From positions 4,758 through 68,757 of the forward strand of contig CAAGLQ010000049.1 of assembly GCA_900770835.1 (NCBI GenBank): a stretch of 64,000 bases of DNA, read 5' to 3'. The notes under the pieces were generated by a model. The model made no database searches, was not told the DNA's origin, and saw only the letters and a list, made by a program, of their open reading frames with translations. A program made the position numbers and the translations under genes. The stretch comes from an uncultured Parabacteroides sp. (GTDB lineage: Bacteria > Bacteroidota > Bacteroidia > Bacteroidales > Tannerellaceae). How positions within the stretch are numbered: position 1 is the first letter of the stretch; every line of letters starts with the position of its first letter. Shown here piece by piece: positions 42,664 to 51,204 of the stretch.

Positions 42664-42771
42664 GGTACGCTAATTTTTGGAGTATTTGATTTTGTTTTTG
42701 TAACTGCGAAAGTATTAGTTTTTGCGCTTCTTTGCAAGGATTATGGGGCTTTTCAGTGGGAGTTTGCTTCT

Positions 42772-43563
42772 CTATTCTGTGTCGGTGTCGTAGTAGGTGG
42801 CGGTTTCTGGGACGGAGTCTTTGCCGATCCGATAGTCTATGTTGGCTTTGCTGGCTTGGCTTAGCTGGTGACTGCGTGGAACGTTGTATAGCTTGCCGTC
42901 CTTGACAAAGTGGGCGCCTGTTTGGTGAAAACAGAAGGGGACATTGGCTTGGATGCATTGCTGTCGGATGCTTAGTATCCATTCATAATGGCAGGGCCGG
43001 GCGTGTAGTCCTGACTCGCCACCGACACTGACCTCTTCGATCGTGTGGTCCAAATAGGCGGATAGGTCAACGGGCTCGATAAGGGGTGCGACGATGATGC
43101 TCTTGTGCTTGATGGGTAGTGCCTTGAATATCGGCAGGCGATAATCGGCCATCTGCTGATTCTCCACTGTGCAGCCGACTAAGACATTGTCATAGCCTGT
43201 TCCCCAGTCCTCAGGCACGCAGTCCATGAATCGGTCAATGCGCTTAGTGAAAAAGTAGAAACAGAGGTCCTTGCGAATTTTCATCATCTGCCAACAATCG
43301 TCTCTCCAGGCATCGGCGTCTTTCAACAGAAAGTCGGAAGTGAAACAGGTGAATACGACATGCCCACTCTCGATCTTCCAACTGCGGTCTCGCTTGCGCT
43401 TGATGGGTAGGTTGAAATTACCGGTCTTGCGGCACTCGCTGCTGGAGACCTCACTGCCGTACATCTCGTCCTGCCGATAGACATAGCAGTACTTGCAACC
43501 GGGGCTCAGCTTGGTGCAGCCGTGCCAGGGGTTCCAGCTTGTGTAGCGTGCTTTCTGCGTCAT
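42772..43563 (-). CDS. Gp37/Gp68 (DUF5131) family protein
   Basis: A 263-residue soluble protein. It begins with SWNPWHGCTKLSPGCKYCYV, a cysteine cluster (C-x6-C-x2-C) characteristic of the phage Gp37/Gp68 family, related to radical-SAM-like proteins. Later segments FTCFTSDFLLKDADAW, DLCFYFFTKRIDRF, VLVGCTVENQ and EEVSVGGESG are also typical. The family occurs in phages and mobile elements; its chemistry is not established. It is separated by 108 bases from the 704-residue gene downstream on the same strand. Confidence 0.85.
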   Translation of the reverse strand: MTQKARYTSWNPWHGCTKLSPGCKYCYVYRQDEMYGSEVSSSECRKTGNFNLPIKRKRDRSWKIESGHVVFTCFTSDFLLKDADAWRDDCWQMMKIRKDLCFYFFTKRIDRFMDCVPEDWGTGYDNVLVGCTVENQQMADYRLPIFKALPIKHKSIIVAPLIEPVDLSAYLDHTIEEVSVGGESGLHARPCHYEWILSIRQQCIQANVPFCFHQTGAHFVKDGKLYNVPRSHQLSQASKANIDYRIGKDSVPETATYYDTDTE

Positions 43564-43597
43564 TGGGTGTTCATTTGTGTGGCGAAGATAAGGAATT

Positions 43598-43629
43598 ATT
43601 GTTTGTTTGATTGTGTTTCGCTAAATTTG
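43598..43629 (+). promoter_or_regulatory. Bacteroidales-type promoter
   Basis: ATTG at 43598-43601 and TAAATTTG at 43622-43629, 20 bases apart, 39 bases before the ATG at 43668. Confidence 0.6.
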
Positions 43630-43667
43630 CGCTGAATTACAAAACCGAATATTAATACTTTAGGACT

Positions 43668-45461
43668 ATGAAATCAATTAACTTATTCCTGTCAATTTGT
43701 GCGCTATTTTTCACTTCATGTGATAATGAATTGACTGATAGTGACTTATATGGGGGGGGGAATGACCTCTCTATATCAGTCTTAACCCATACTGAAAGTA
43801 AAGGGGTGCTCTCTTCAACATATCTTCCCTCGGAGAGTCAGATCGGTGTTTGTGTTACGAATACGTCAGGTGGCAATTACGACGGGCATTCTTATAATAA
43901 TATTCTATTTACTGCGAATGGTTCCGATGCTAGCCAAATTTGGACACCTTCATCTGCCATCCAACTGTCTATGAATGAAGGTTCCTGTAGTGCCTATTAC
44001 CCTTATAGTTCTTCGGTAAATGATATCACAAAAGTACCTGTTTCCACCTCTGGTCAACTAGATTATCTCTATGCAACACCGGTATTAGTTAATGCAGAGA
44101 ATAAAACGGCAACATTATCTATGAAGCATGCGCTTTCGGTGGTACGATTTGCAGTTAAAAAGGGTACATACTATGGCTCAGGAAAATTAACATCAGTGTC
44201 AGTAAAGAGTAGTGCATTGGGTACAACGGCTACATTAAATGCAAAGACGGGGGCACTTTCGAATGTAGCAGGAAAGAATAGTGCGATTAGTGTTAGTAAA
44301 AGCATTACTTTAAATTCTGCTGTCCAATATATAAACGTAATTGTAATACCTACCGAATCGACAGCTGACCTAATGCTTTCTGTGAAGATTGACGGGGTCT
44401 CTTATTCTAAAGTGATTAGTAATTCTTTAGTGGCTAAGGCTAACTGCAATACTTATACACTAACAGTGAACAAAGGAGAACTGGCTCTGTCGGGGATGAA
44501 GATTGGCAATTGGAGTTACAATGACAGTGGTTCTTTGGTCATTTCTGCAAATGGTAATACAATTACATTTGATGGGGATTATGACAAAATAGCTCTAAAT
44601 AATCGTATAGTAGGTGATACTGTTATAATTAAAGCATTAAGTGTACTTGACGATTGTTTACCTGTACCGATTACGACTTCGTCTGGAACAATAATGCAAA
44701 GATATGAAGGCAATATGCTATCAATTTCATTGTTTGACATTGATACAGATTTACAACTGACTTTTAAAGGGGTTTTGTCACCACCAGAAGCTATCGCAGA
44801 AGATTTTTCCCAGCTTCATCAGACCGGTGTTTTTGCTATTAGACATGATATGAAACCAGCACTTTCGTCTGAAGCTAATGAAACTTGTATTGGGGTATGT
44901 CTTTACTTTAATTTAATCTATAGCGGTGGTTGTTTGATGATAGAGAAATATGAACATGCAAATTTGAGTTATAAAGTTGCAACACTAAATAAATACAGTA
45001 ATAACTCTTTCTGTTGGGGTGGATATGGTACTGATCAGGAAGACATTCCCAGTTATCCGGAAGTAGAAGGTGCTACTCATGATTGGTTCGGACAGTCAAA
45101 TACTGAGACCTTAAAAACTATTATGTCTGGAGGGGAGGGTGACAACGAGAATAAATATCCAACAATAGGGTGCTTAGTAAATGAGTTTATTAAAAGTGAT
45201 TATTTTGAAAATTTAGGCTTTGACGATTGGTACGTGCCAGCAGCAGCTCAATTACAAAGGATAGCTGCTGATGTTTCAACAATAAATGAGACTTTATCTG
45301 CCATGGGAGGGACACCATTGTCAACTTCTACTATGTATTGGTCATCTTCTGAGTATGACAGTCAAAACGGCTGGAGTATTTATACAATGTATAATGGAGC
45401 TTATTCAAGTAGATCAAAATCAGCACCTGCTAGTCTTAGATTAGTGAGAAGTTTAGATTAA
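43668..45461 (+). CDS. fimbrillin with C-terminal lectin-like domain; G9 tract
   Basis: A 597-residue lipoprotein (MKSINLFLSICALFFTSC, Cys18). Residues 30-280 are a fimbrillin domain (GSCSAYYPYSS, QLDYLYATP, MKHALSVVRFAV). The C-terminal 200 residues have a DUF1566/C-type-lectin-like pattern (NLGFDDWYVPAAAQLQRIA ... MYWSSSEYDSQNGW ... SLRLVRSLD). This architecture suits a pilus tip adhesin. Nine G bases (43752-43760), ten residues after the lipobox, encode GGG and put the gene in the readable frame; a change of one G would truncate it. The paralog at 60671 has the same layout and the same tract. Confidence 0.85.
   Translation: MKSINLFLSICALFFTSCDNELTDSDLYGGGNDLSISVLTHTESKGVLSSTYLPSESQIGVCVTNTSGGNYDGHSYNNILFTANGSDASQIWTPSSAIQLSMNEGSCSAYYPYSSSVNDITKVPVSTSGQLDYLYATPVLVNAENKTATLSMKHALSVVRFAVKKGTYYGSGKLTSVSVKSSALGTTATLNAKTGALSNVAGKNSAISVSKSITLNSAVQYINVIVIPTESTADLMLSVKIDGVSYSKVISNSLVAKANCNTYTLTVNKGELALSGMKIGNWSYNDSGSLVISANGNTITFDGDYDKIALNNRIVGDTVIIKALSVLDDCLPVPITTSSGTIMQRYEGNMLSISLFDIDTDLQLTFKGVLSPPEAIAEDFSQLHQTGVFAIRHDMKPALSSEANETCIGVCLYFNLIYSGGCLMIEKYEHANLSYKVATLNKYSNNSFCWGGYGTDQEDIPSYPEVEGATHDWFGQSNTETLKTIMSGGEGDNENKYPTIGCLVNEFIKSDYFENLGFDDWYVPAAAQLQRIAADVSTINETLSAMGGTPLSTSTMYWSSSEYDSQNGWSIYTMYNGAYSSRSKSAPASLRLVRSLD
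43752..43760 (+). repeat. poly-G tract (G9) inside a fimbrillin gene
   Basis: Nine consecutive G in codons 29-31, just after the signal peptide. Tracts of this kind change length by slipped-strand mispairing and switch genes on and off. The present length keeps the frame open. Confidence 0.9.
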
Positions 45462-45536
45462 TGATCGTAAATCATGTTTTACTACAGTTTTAAACATAAT
45501 CAGATGCTACCTGTGGGTTATTTTTGATTGGATATG

Positions 45537-45568
45537 GATGGTCATTTTATATAAATGGACTACCTTTG
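45537..45568 (+). promoter_or_regulatory. Bacteroidales-type promoter
   Basis: ATTG at 45537-45540 and TACCTTTG at 45561-45568, 20 bases apart, 27 bases before the ATG at 45596. Confidence 0.65.
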
Positions 45569-45595
45569 TCGCATATAACATTTAAAACCTTAGCT

Positions 45596-46771
45596 ATGTG
45601 GCTTTCAAAATGGAATAAGGGGCTGGCGCTTACCATGTGTATGATGCTGGCATGTGGATGCTCAGATGATACTGAGTCGACTAGTGTACAAGGCAACACC
45701 TTGCGTATCGATGCTTATTTGGATATGCCGGGTGAGAGCAAGGCACTTAAAACTGAGTGGAAATCCAGCGATCAACTGGGCCTGTTTATCAAGGCTGACA
45801 ATTATCTCTCGGCTGGTAACTATGGGGAGGTAACGGGTCAGGTGGTAGGTAACTTCAATGGTACTTCTTGGTCAACAACACCGACGGTGACTTTGTCTTC
45901 TGCTCCGGCTTATGTGTTTTCCTATTATCCGTATAACAATGGGGTTAGCTCGGGCGCTGCTGTGCCAGTAGATATCTCTACGCAGACGGATTATCTGTAT
46001 GGCGGTGCACCGGCCACTGCGAATAATCAAGATGCTTCGGTCTCATTGGCGATGAAACATGCGTTGTGCGTGCTGTCATTCAACGTGAAACGAAACGGCT
46101 ATATAGGGACAGGTAACTTGACCTCTATTACGATTCGCAATAAGTCGGGTAAGCAGGTGTTTGTCTCTTCGGGTACGATGGATATTGCTACTGGTAGTAT
46201 TACGGGTTCTGCGTATAATTCATACACGATATCCAAGAGCAAGACGATCGGCGAATCGGGCTGGACGACCGATCTGCCGATGGCAATGGTGGTACCTTTC
46301 TCTACGGGTTCTCCCTCTGAGTTGGAACTGGAGTTTGTGGTGGATGCGAAGAGCTATGTAGTAGATGTACCGGTCAATAAGGCGTTTACCGCTGGGTCAA
46401 AGTATGTCATTAATCTGACAATCAATAGCTCGACCTTGGAATTGGATGCTTCCAATATTACGATTATCCCATGGGGGAGCGAGCAGTCCGTGGATCTGGA
46501 GGATGTGGCGAGCAAGGTGAAAGGTGTCGCTTTTACCTTGACTACTACATCCGCCGGTCAGTCGATTACGGGGCCTAACTTAGGCTCCGTATCGGCTACG
46601 GTGGACTGGGGCGATAGCCAAACGGGTAATTTTACTGCTAACGCTACGCATAGCTACGCTAATCCGGGTACCTATAGCGTACAGGTATCCTCTGAGGATA
46701 ATGTGCAGACGGTTACCTTCTCCTCAATCGTTAATATTGATGAGATCGACTTGTCTCAGTTGCAAGACTGA
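45596..46771 (+). CDS. fimbrillin with C-terminal PKD-like domain
   Basis: A 391-residue lipoprotein from the ATG at 45596 (lipobox MMLACGC, Cys20 or Cys22). The fimbrillin part shows YVFSYYPYN, QTDYLYGGA and MKHALCVLSFNV, and ends near IIPWGSEQSVDL. The last 75 residues form a PKD-like Ig domain (SATVDWGDSQTGNF ... HSYANPGTYSVQV). A PKD domain on a fimbrillin suggests an adhesive or spacer tip. The gene has its own promoter and converges with the reverse-strand WYL regulator, whose stop is 1 base away. Confidence 0.82.
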   Translation: MWLSKWNKGLALTMCMMLACGCSDDTESTSVQGNTLRIDAYLDMPGESKALKTEWKSSDQLGLFIKADNYLSAGNYGEVTGQVVGNFNGTSWSTTPTVTLSSAPAYVFSYYPYNNGVSSGAAVPVDISTQTDYLYGGAPATANNQDASVSLAMKHALCVLSFNVKRNGYIGTGNLTSITIRNKSGKQVFVSSGTMDIATGSITGSAYNSYTISKSKTIGESGWTTDLPMAMVVPFSTGSPSELELEFVVDAKSYVVDVPVNKAFTAGSKYVINLTINSSTLELDASNITIIPWGSEQSVDLEDVASKVKGVAFTLTTTSAGQSITGPNLGSVSATVDWGDSQTGNFTANATHSYANPGTYSVQVSSEDNVQTVTFSSIVNIDEIDLSQLQD

Positions 46772-46772
46772 A

Positions 46773-47681
46773 TCAGGCAGGGTTGGAGGGGTTATATCTA
46801 CCCATCATCTTTTGCAACACGCCGATTATCTCTTCCCGAAAGGCATCTGGTGAGATGACTTCGATGTGCTCTCGATTCCATAATAGATGCTGAACTAAAT
46901 CATAACTGGGTCGTACGAAGATCCGGAACAATGAATAATCTAATTGCGTCTCTATCTCCTCCTGACTGGGATGGATCGGTACCGAACGTATATAGTTGAC
47001 CTGCGGTTGGTACACCTTGAGGGTGATCCATTGGGGTGCCTTGTCATCATAGATAACGCCGAAACAATCCGAATAAAATAACTCCGGGGACATGCGGCTG
47101 CTGGGCTTGCGCTTTTGATCGGTGGCTGTGACGTTGCGCATCCGCTCTAATGCTAACACACGGTGCTGCTTATGGTTGGTAAATTCTCCAATCAGGTACC
47201 AACGGCGCTCGAATAGCCTGACAAAGCAGGGGATTAACTCAAAGTGTTTCACCTTGTCTGGCTCATAATACGAGACGTAATCAAATTGGACCGTCACACC
47301 TTGCTCTATGGCGTTGAGCAGGGGTTGCAGATACTCCGATCCGGACTGGAACGGCTCCAGATAGATCTTGTCTTGCATTTTGGTGGACAGGTTCGCCAGT
47401 CCAAACAAACGGTTTTGCTCAATGGAGTACTGGAGCAGACCCTGCTGTTTGATGAGCTCCGGATTGGCCAACGTATAGGTTCTCGAGGCTCGGTCATAGC
47501 TGATTTCTAACTGAAAGGTCTCCGCAATGTACTCCTTGTCGCGTATGAATGTACGACGGCTGTAGCTCTCGCATTCATCGTTGATACTGCTGCGCTCCCA
47601 ACGGTCGCAGATCTCGTCCCGATCGAGGGACTCCCGGCTGAGCAGGTCAATTAACCAAAGACTTCTTCTATATGGATCCAT
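46773..47681 (-). CDS. WYL-domain transcriptional regulator
   Basis: A 302-residue protein starting at the ATG at 47681 (MDPYRRSLWLIDLLSRE), which leads into a helix-turn-helix region (residues 5-75). A WYL domain follows (VQFDYVSYYEPDKVKHFELIP then RRWYLIGEFTNHKQ), and a C-terminal WCX-like part ends the protein. WYL regulators sense ligands, often nucleotides or nucleic acid, and commonly control phage defence and mobile-element genes. The frame is open upstream to 47843 but lies in the preceding gene. It overlaps that gene by 14 bases, so the pair is co-transcribed. Confidence 0.82.
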   Translation of the reverse strand: MDPYRRSLWLIDLLSRESLDRDEICDRWERSSINDECESYSRRTFIRDKEYIAETFQLEISYDRASRTYTLANPELIKQQGLLQYSIEQNRLFGLANLSTKMQDKIYLEPFQSGSEYLQPLLNAIEQGVTVQFDYVSYYEPDKVKHFELIPCFVRLFERRWYLIGEFTNHKQHRVLALERMRNVTATDQKRKPSSRMSPELFYSDCFGVIYDDKAPQWITLKVYQPQVNYIRSVPIHPSQEEIETQLDYSLFRIFVRPSYDLVQHLLWNREHIEVISPDAFREEIIGVLQKMMGRYNPSNPA

Positions 47682-48654
47682 GGAATGCTTTTTCGACAAA
47701 ATTAGAACTTTCTGGCTTAGCTGATGTGTCTGCGTGCTGATATTTATCAAAATTCGTTGATTTGGACTGTGTCTCAACGAACAGTATCTGACAACGGATA
47801 TGGGGTTCATCAGTGACAGTCTGGTTGATTTGCATGTGGTCATGACCTAGCCATTGACGCAAAGCCTCATACAATGCTTGCAGGTGCGCAGGCTCTATCC
47901 GGAGAGCCTGCGGACGGGCCACTCGGCAAAAGACGGTGTCAAAACAGTAGGGGTTAAAGGTACTATAACGCTGGATGGACTGTATGATATAGGTCAGGGG
48001 CTCTTCGCCTTGGGACAGATCACGGTAGGTGAGTTGCTTGCCTTGGGTCATTAGCATCACGGCGGAGCGTTGGTCGGGTGTGTGGAGGTCACGCCATTGG
48101 CTGCATAATTGGGTGCGGGCTTTACGGATACGAGCTCGACTGATGCGGATGTCTCGTGGGGTTTGATAGGTCTTTATGCTTGAATTTGTAGGCTCCGGCT
48201 CCATGTCAACGGGTAGGTCCCCTGTGCTCTTATTAATGTGGGTGGGTTGAGGAAATGGGGCATACGTCGTGGCAGGGATAACCAGGGGCTCCTGCTCGGC
48301 ATTATAGATTTGCTCCGCTTGGGATTGGGATAGGTACTCGATCAGGCATTTGGCTACCAACTCGGCGGGAATCAACGATCCTCCTTGCATGTAACAGATT
48401 TGTCGGCCGACATCCTCAAAGGTATGCGTGGATGTCATGAACCTAAGTCCGGATTCCCAATGTCCCTTGTTTTGCGTAAACAGGCCAGCATAAATGGGGT
48501 AATCAAGTGGATGCGTTGGGGTATAGGTACGCAATAGGTCGTAGGTCTCTCGCAGGTGAAAAAGGTCCATGTTCAATGCCTCTAACTCCTTTTTGGAAAT
48601 AAATGGTATCACCGTTTCAAATGGATGGTGATTGATTAATGTACTTAATGTCAT
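47668..48654 (-). CDS. unknown protein co-transcribed with a WYL regulator
   Basis: A 328-residue soluble protein from the ATG at 48654 (MTLSTLINHHPF); an ATG at 48750 would add 32 residues. A central segment is basic (PRDIRISRARIRKARTQL). No catalytic motif or family recognised. Its 3' end overlaps the start of the WYL regulator, implying translational coupling, so it may be a partner or target of the regulator. Confidence 0.55.
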   Translation of the reverse strand: MTLSTLINHHPFETVIPFISKKELEALNMDLFHLRETYDLLRTYTPTHPLDYPIYAGLFTQNKGHWESGLRFMTSTHTFEDVGRQICYMQGGSLIPAELVAKCLIEYLSQSQAEQIYNAEQEPLVIPATTYAPFPQPTHINKSTGDLPVDMEPEPTNSSIKTYQTPRDIRISRARIRKARTQLCSQWRDLHTPDQRSAVMLMTQGKQLTYRDLSQGEEPLTYIIQSIQRYSTFNPYCFDTVFCRVARPQALRIEPAHLQALYEALRQWLGHDHMQINQTVTDEPHIRCQILFVETQSKSTNFDKYQHADTSAKPESSNFVEKAFHGSI

Positions 48655-48801
48655 ATCGAAAATTTTTAGGATTGAGCCGCAAATAAAGCGGTTGTCTGTG
48701 CCAGATGCTGTCACATACCATATGTTTTGAATCATTTCTGCATGTGCCATGAATTGTCACAGTGGGGCTGTTCCTTTGCGGTGGATTTAAAATAGTAGCT
48801 T

Positions 48802-49599
48802 ATGTTTTGGAATTGTATTTTTGAGATGGCATCCACCTTGGATGCGAATAGACAGTGTGTTGGACAGGTGTTTGACTTGACCATGCGGTATTTAAGTGGC
48901 AAAGAGTTGGATTGCCTCTTTATGGCGGGGGTAGAAAAGGCATTGGATGCAGCCAAGGAGGATGAACAGGCAACTGCCATGTTGGATGATTGGCTGACGG
49001 GTTTGTGTCTGCATCAGTTGGGACTGTTCACGGTTTGGGGACTCAAGGGGCGGTGGCGTCAAGCCTATATCTGCTGGTCTGACGCGGCGGCTAAGCTGGC
49101 GAAGATGACCGGCGGGGATTGGCCTGCCGTGAACATGGACGATATGATGGCGGAGTGGGAACTGCTGGGGTGTGGCGCCCACAAGAAGTCGATCCACGCC
49201 ATCCTGACCTTGGCGGCCACCTATCCGCAACTGAAACAACTGCGGGCTACGATCCAATCGGAGGCCCGTTGGGTGACCTCCTTGCGATACCCGGTATTCG
49301 GAGTGGCGCAACATACGATCGAGGCCTCCTTTGGGTTATTTACCCTGTTGATTTTTGTTGTATCGCTTATTTTGCTCTATCGGATGATGATCACTTATCC
49401 GATCTTGTCACTGACTAGTGATGTAAGCCGAGATAGCCTTAAGGCGTTACGGCTGATTTCCTATGAGGGGTCGGCGCTCTTTCAGAACGGGTTGCAGATC
49501 TTTGGCTCGCGGATTCTGTATTGGATTCATCTAGGGTTGTGGGTGCTGGTGCTCGAACGGGTTCCTGGGTGGTGGATTCGTCGTGTGCTGCGTCATTGA
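48802..49599 (+). CDS. unknown membrane protein
   Basis: A 265-residue protein. The first 170 residues are soluble and helical with many Cys and Trp. A strong transmembrane helix follows (FGLFTLLIFVVSLILLYRM, near residues 177-195), and a second lies near residues 237-253 (YWIHLGLWVLVLERV). The gene starts 51 bases downstream of the divergent reverse-strand ORF. Family not recognised. Confidence 0.55.
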   Translation: MFWNCIFEMASTLDANRQCVGQVFDLTMRYLSGKELDCLFMAGVEKALDAAKEDEQATAMLDDWLTGLCLHQLGLFTVWGLKGRWRQAYICWSDAAAKLAKMTGGDWPAVNMDDMMAEWELLGCGAHKKSIHAILTLAATYPQLKQLRATIQSEARWVTSLRYPVFGVAQHTIEASFGLFTLLIFVVSLILLYRMMITYPILSLTSDVSRDSLKALRLISYEGSALFQNGLQIFGSRILYWIHLGLWVLVLERVPGWWIRRVLRH

Positions 49600-49657
49600 G
49601 ACGGACGGGGACGAAAGCTTTTCGAATGTTAATTCTGAGTGCTACGCAGTGCGCTGG

Positions 49658-49690
49658 GTTGGGTGGTTTGGGTGGATCGGGTTATCTTTG
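49658..49690 (+). promoter_or_regulatory. Bacteroidales-type promoter
   Basis: GTTG at 49658-49661 and TATCTTTG at 49683-49690, 21 bases apart, 19 bases before the ATG at 49709. Confidence 0.6.
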
Positions 49691-49708
49691 CGTCAGAATT
49701 GGTGTCGC

Positions 49709-50665
49709 ATGATTGATTGTCTATACACAGCGGAGTCTCGTTTGAAGGAGTTGGCATTGGATGCTATACAGGCGGATTTGTGGTTTCAGAAGGAGTGTGG
49801 AGGTCGGAAACGGTTTCGCAACCTGATGGATCGACTGTCTAAACGGGTATCGTCCGAGAATCGGACCTTGGTTTCCAATGTGTGTGAGTTTCAATCACCT
49901 CGGCGTAACCGATGGCTGGTGTATCTGCAGGTGACACCCGAAGTTGCGTCGGGTATTCCTCATTGGGTGCGGTTGTGTGTCTGTGAGGGGGCCGAGGCTC
50001 CAACGGTGTATCTCTATCTCTCGGATAAACAGGGGAGGGGCTATGCCGATTTTACCCCTCGCTTTTTCTGTAGTTATGCGGAGGCGCTGGGTTATTCACC
50101 CAATGACCCGGCGGTACTGGCGCAGTTCATCCTGGACCTAAAGGTGGCTGAGTCGCGAATCTATGAGCCGGACGAGGAGGGTGGCTATGCCCTCGAATGG
50201 GGCTTTCAACAGGGCCTGGCCGCGGGCCAGGTCGAGTCGTTTGTGCCTTTTGCGTTGACCCTGTCGGATTACTGGCCGGGTGGTACGCCAAGCGTAACAC
50301 GCTCGGTGCTTCGACATCAGGTGGTTGAGCGGTTACGGAAGGGGATCAAACAACCGAAATCGGATGATCCTCGCATGGTTAAGATGACAAACTTTTTGGT
50401 GGCGCTGCTGAATGGGGTGCTCGTGGAATTGTCCATACCCATGGATAGGCGAATGGCCTTCTTTGCCACCAACCAACCGTTCTTCGCGGAACGGGTGGCG
50501 GTGTTGTTGCGTGAGTGGTATGCCGAGGGCCAGGGGCTGCACATGGGCTCCTTGGTTCGGCTGTTTCGGGAGTTTCAAAAGAGGGCGGGTCTCAATGTGT
50601 CAGTGCCGGATGAGCAACTGATGGTGCGCATGGAGCGTATCGCCGAAGATATGTATGTGAAATGA
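49709..50665 (+). CDS. unknown protein
   Basis: A 318-residue soluble protein. I chose the ATG at 49709 (MIDCLYTAESRLKELALD) because a promoter lies just upstream; the frame is open to 49583. The sequence alternates beta strands and helices with no motif I recognise. It overlaps the next membrane-protein gene by 4 bases (ATGA), so the two probably work together. Confidence 0.55.
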   Translation: MIDCLYTAESRLKELALDAIQADLWFQKECGGRKRFRNLMDRLSKRVSSENRTLVSNVCEFQSPRRNRWLVYLQVTPEVASGIPHWVRLCVCEGAEAPTVYLYLSDKQGRGYADFTPRFFCSYAEALGYSPNDPAVLAQFILDLKVAESRIYEPDEEGGYALEWGFQQGLAAGQVESFVPFALTLSDYWPGGTPSVTRSVLRHQVVERLRKGIKQPKSDDPRMVKMTNFLVALLNGVLVELSIPMDRRMAFFATNQPFFAERVAVLLREWYAEGQGLHMGSLVRLFREFQKRAGLNVSVPDEQLMVRMERIAEDMYVK

Positions 50666-51135
50666 AAGTTTTCGAGATTCATTATAGGACGTGGTTGCGC
50701 CGGTTTGTACTGGCCTTTTGTTGTGCCGTGCTGATGGCTTGCTTTGGGGTGCGTGGTTCCGTGGATTGTATGTGTGCGGGCGCAGTGATTGCATCAGGGC
50801 TTTTCTTGTGGGCGCTCTATAACGCAGGCCGGTTGCCAGTCGGCGAGGTGCGTGATGACAAAGATCTCAGCCAATCGTTGATTGTGCTCAGAGTGTGTGC
50901 CATGCAGGCTCTTTGGGTGGATCATCTCATGCTGGATCTTTTCCCTTTGGTGGGATGGGGTATATTGGGTGTAGCGTTTGGTGCTCACTCGATACGACTG
51001 TGGGGCTCTGTGGTGTTGGATGTGTCGCTGTTGGCACTGGTTTGTCAGATCTTCTCGATCGTGTACCAGACTTTTATCGGTAATCTCATTGCTGATGTGC
51101 GGGAGGATATGGTACAACGCATGAATCGGGAGTGA
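50662..51135 (+). CDS. small four-helix membrane protein
   Basis: A 157-residue protein with about four hydrophobic segments (residues 14-30, 38-54, 85-107, 112-132), ending in a charged tail (DVREDMVQRMNRE). No family recognised. Coupling to the 318-residue protein upstream suggests a membrane-bound pair. Confidence 0.55.
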   Translation: MKVFEIHYRTWLRRFVLAFCCAVLMACFGVRGSVDCMCAGAVIASGLFLWALYNAGRLPVGEVRDDKDLSQSLIVLRVCAMQALWVDHLMLDLFPLVGWGILGVAFGAHSIRLWGSVVLDVSLLALVCQIFSIVYQTFIGNLIADVREDMVQRMNRE

Positions 51136-51204
51136 GAACCAAACAATAGGGTAAGGCGTATGAATCCTTGAATGGGTGTATTTTTTGACTAAATAGATTG
51201 AACA

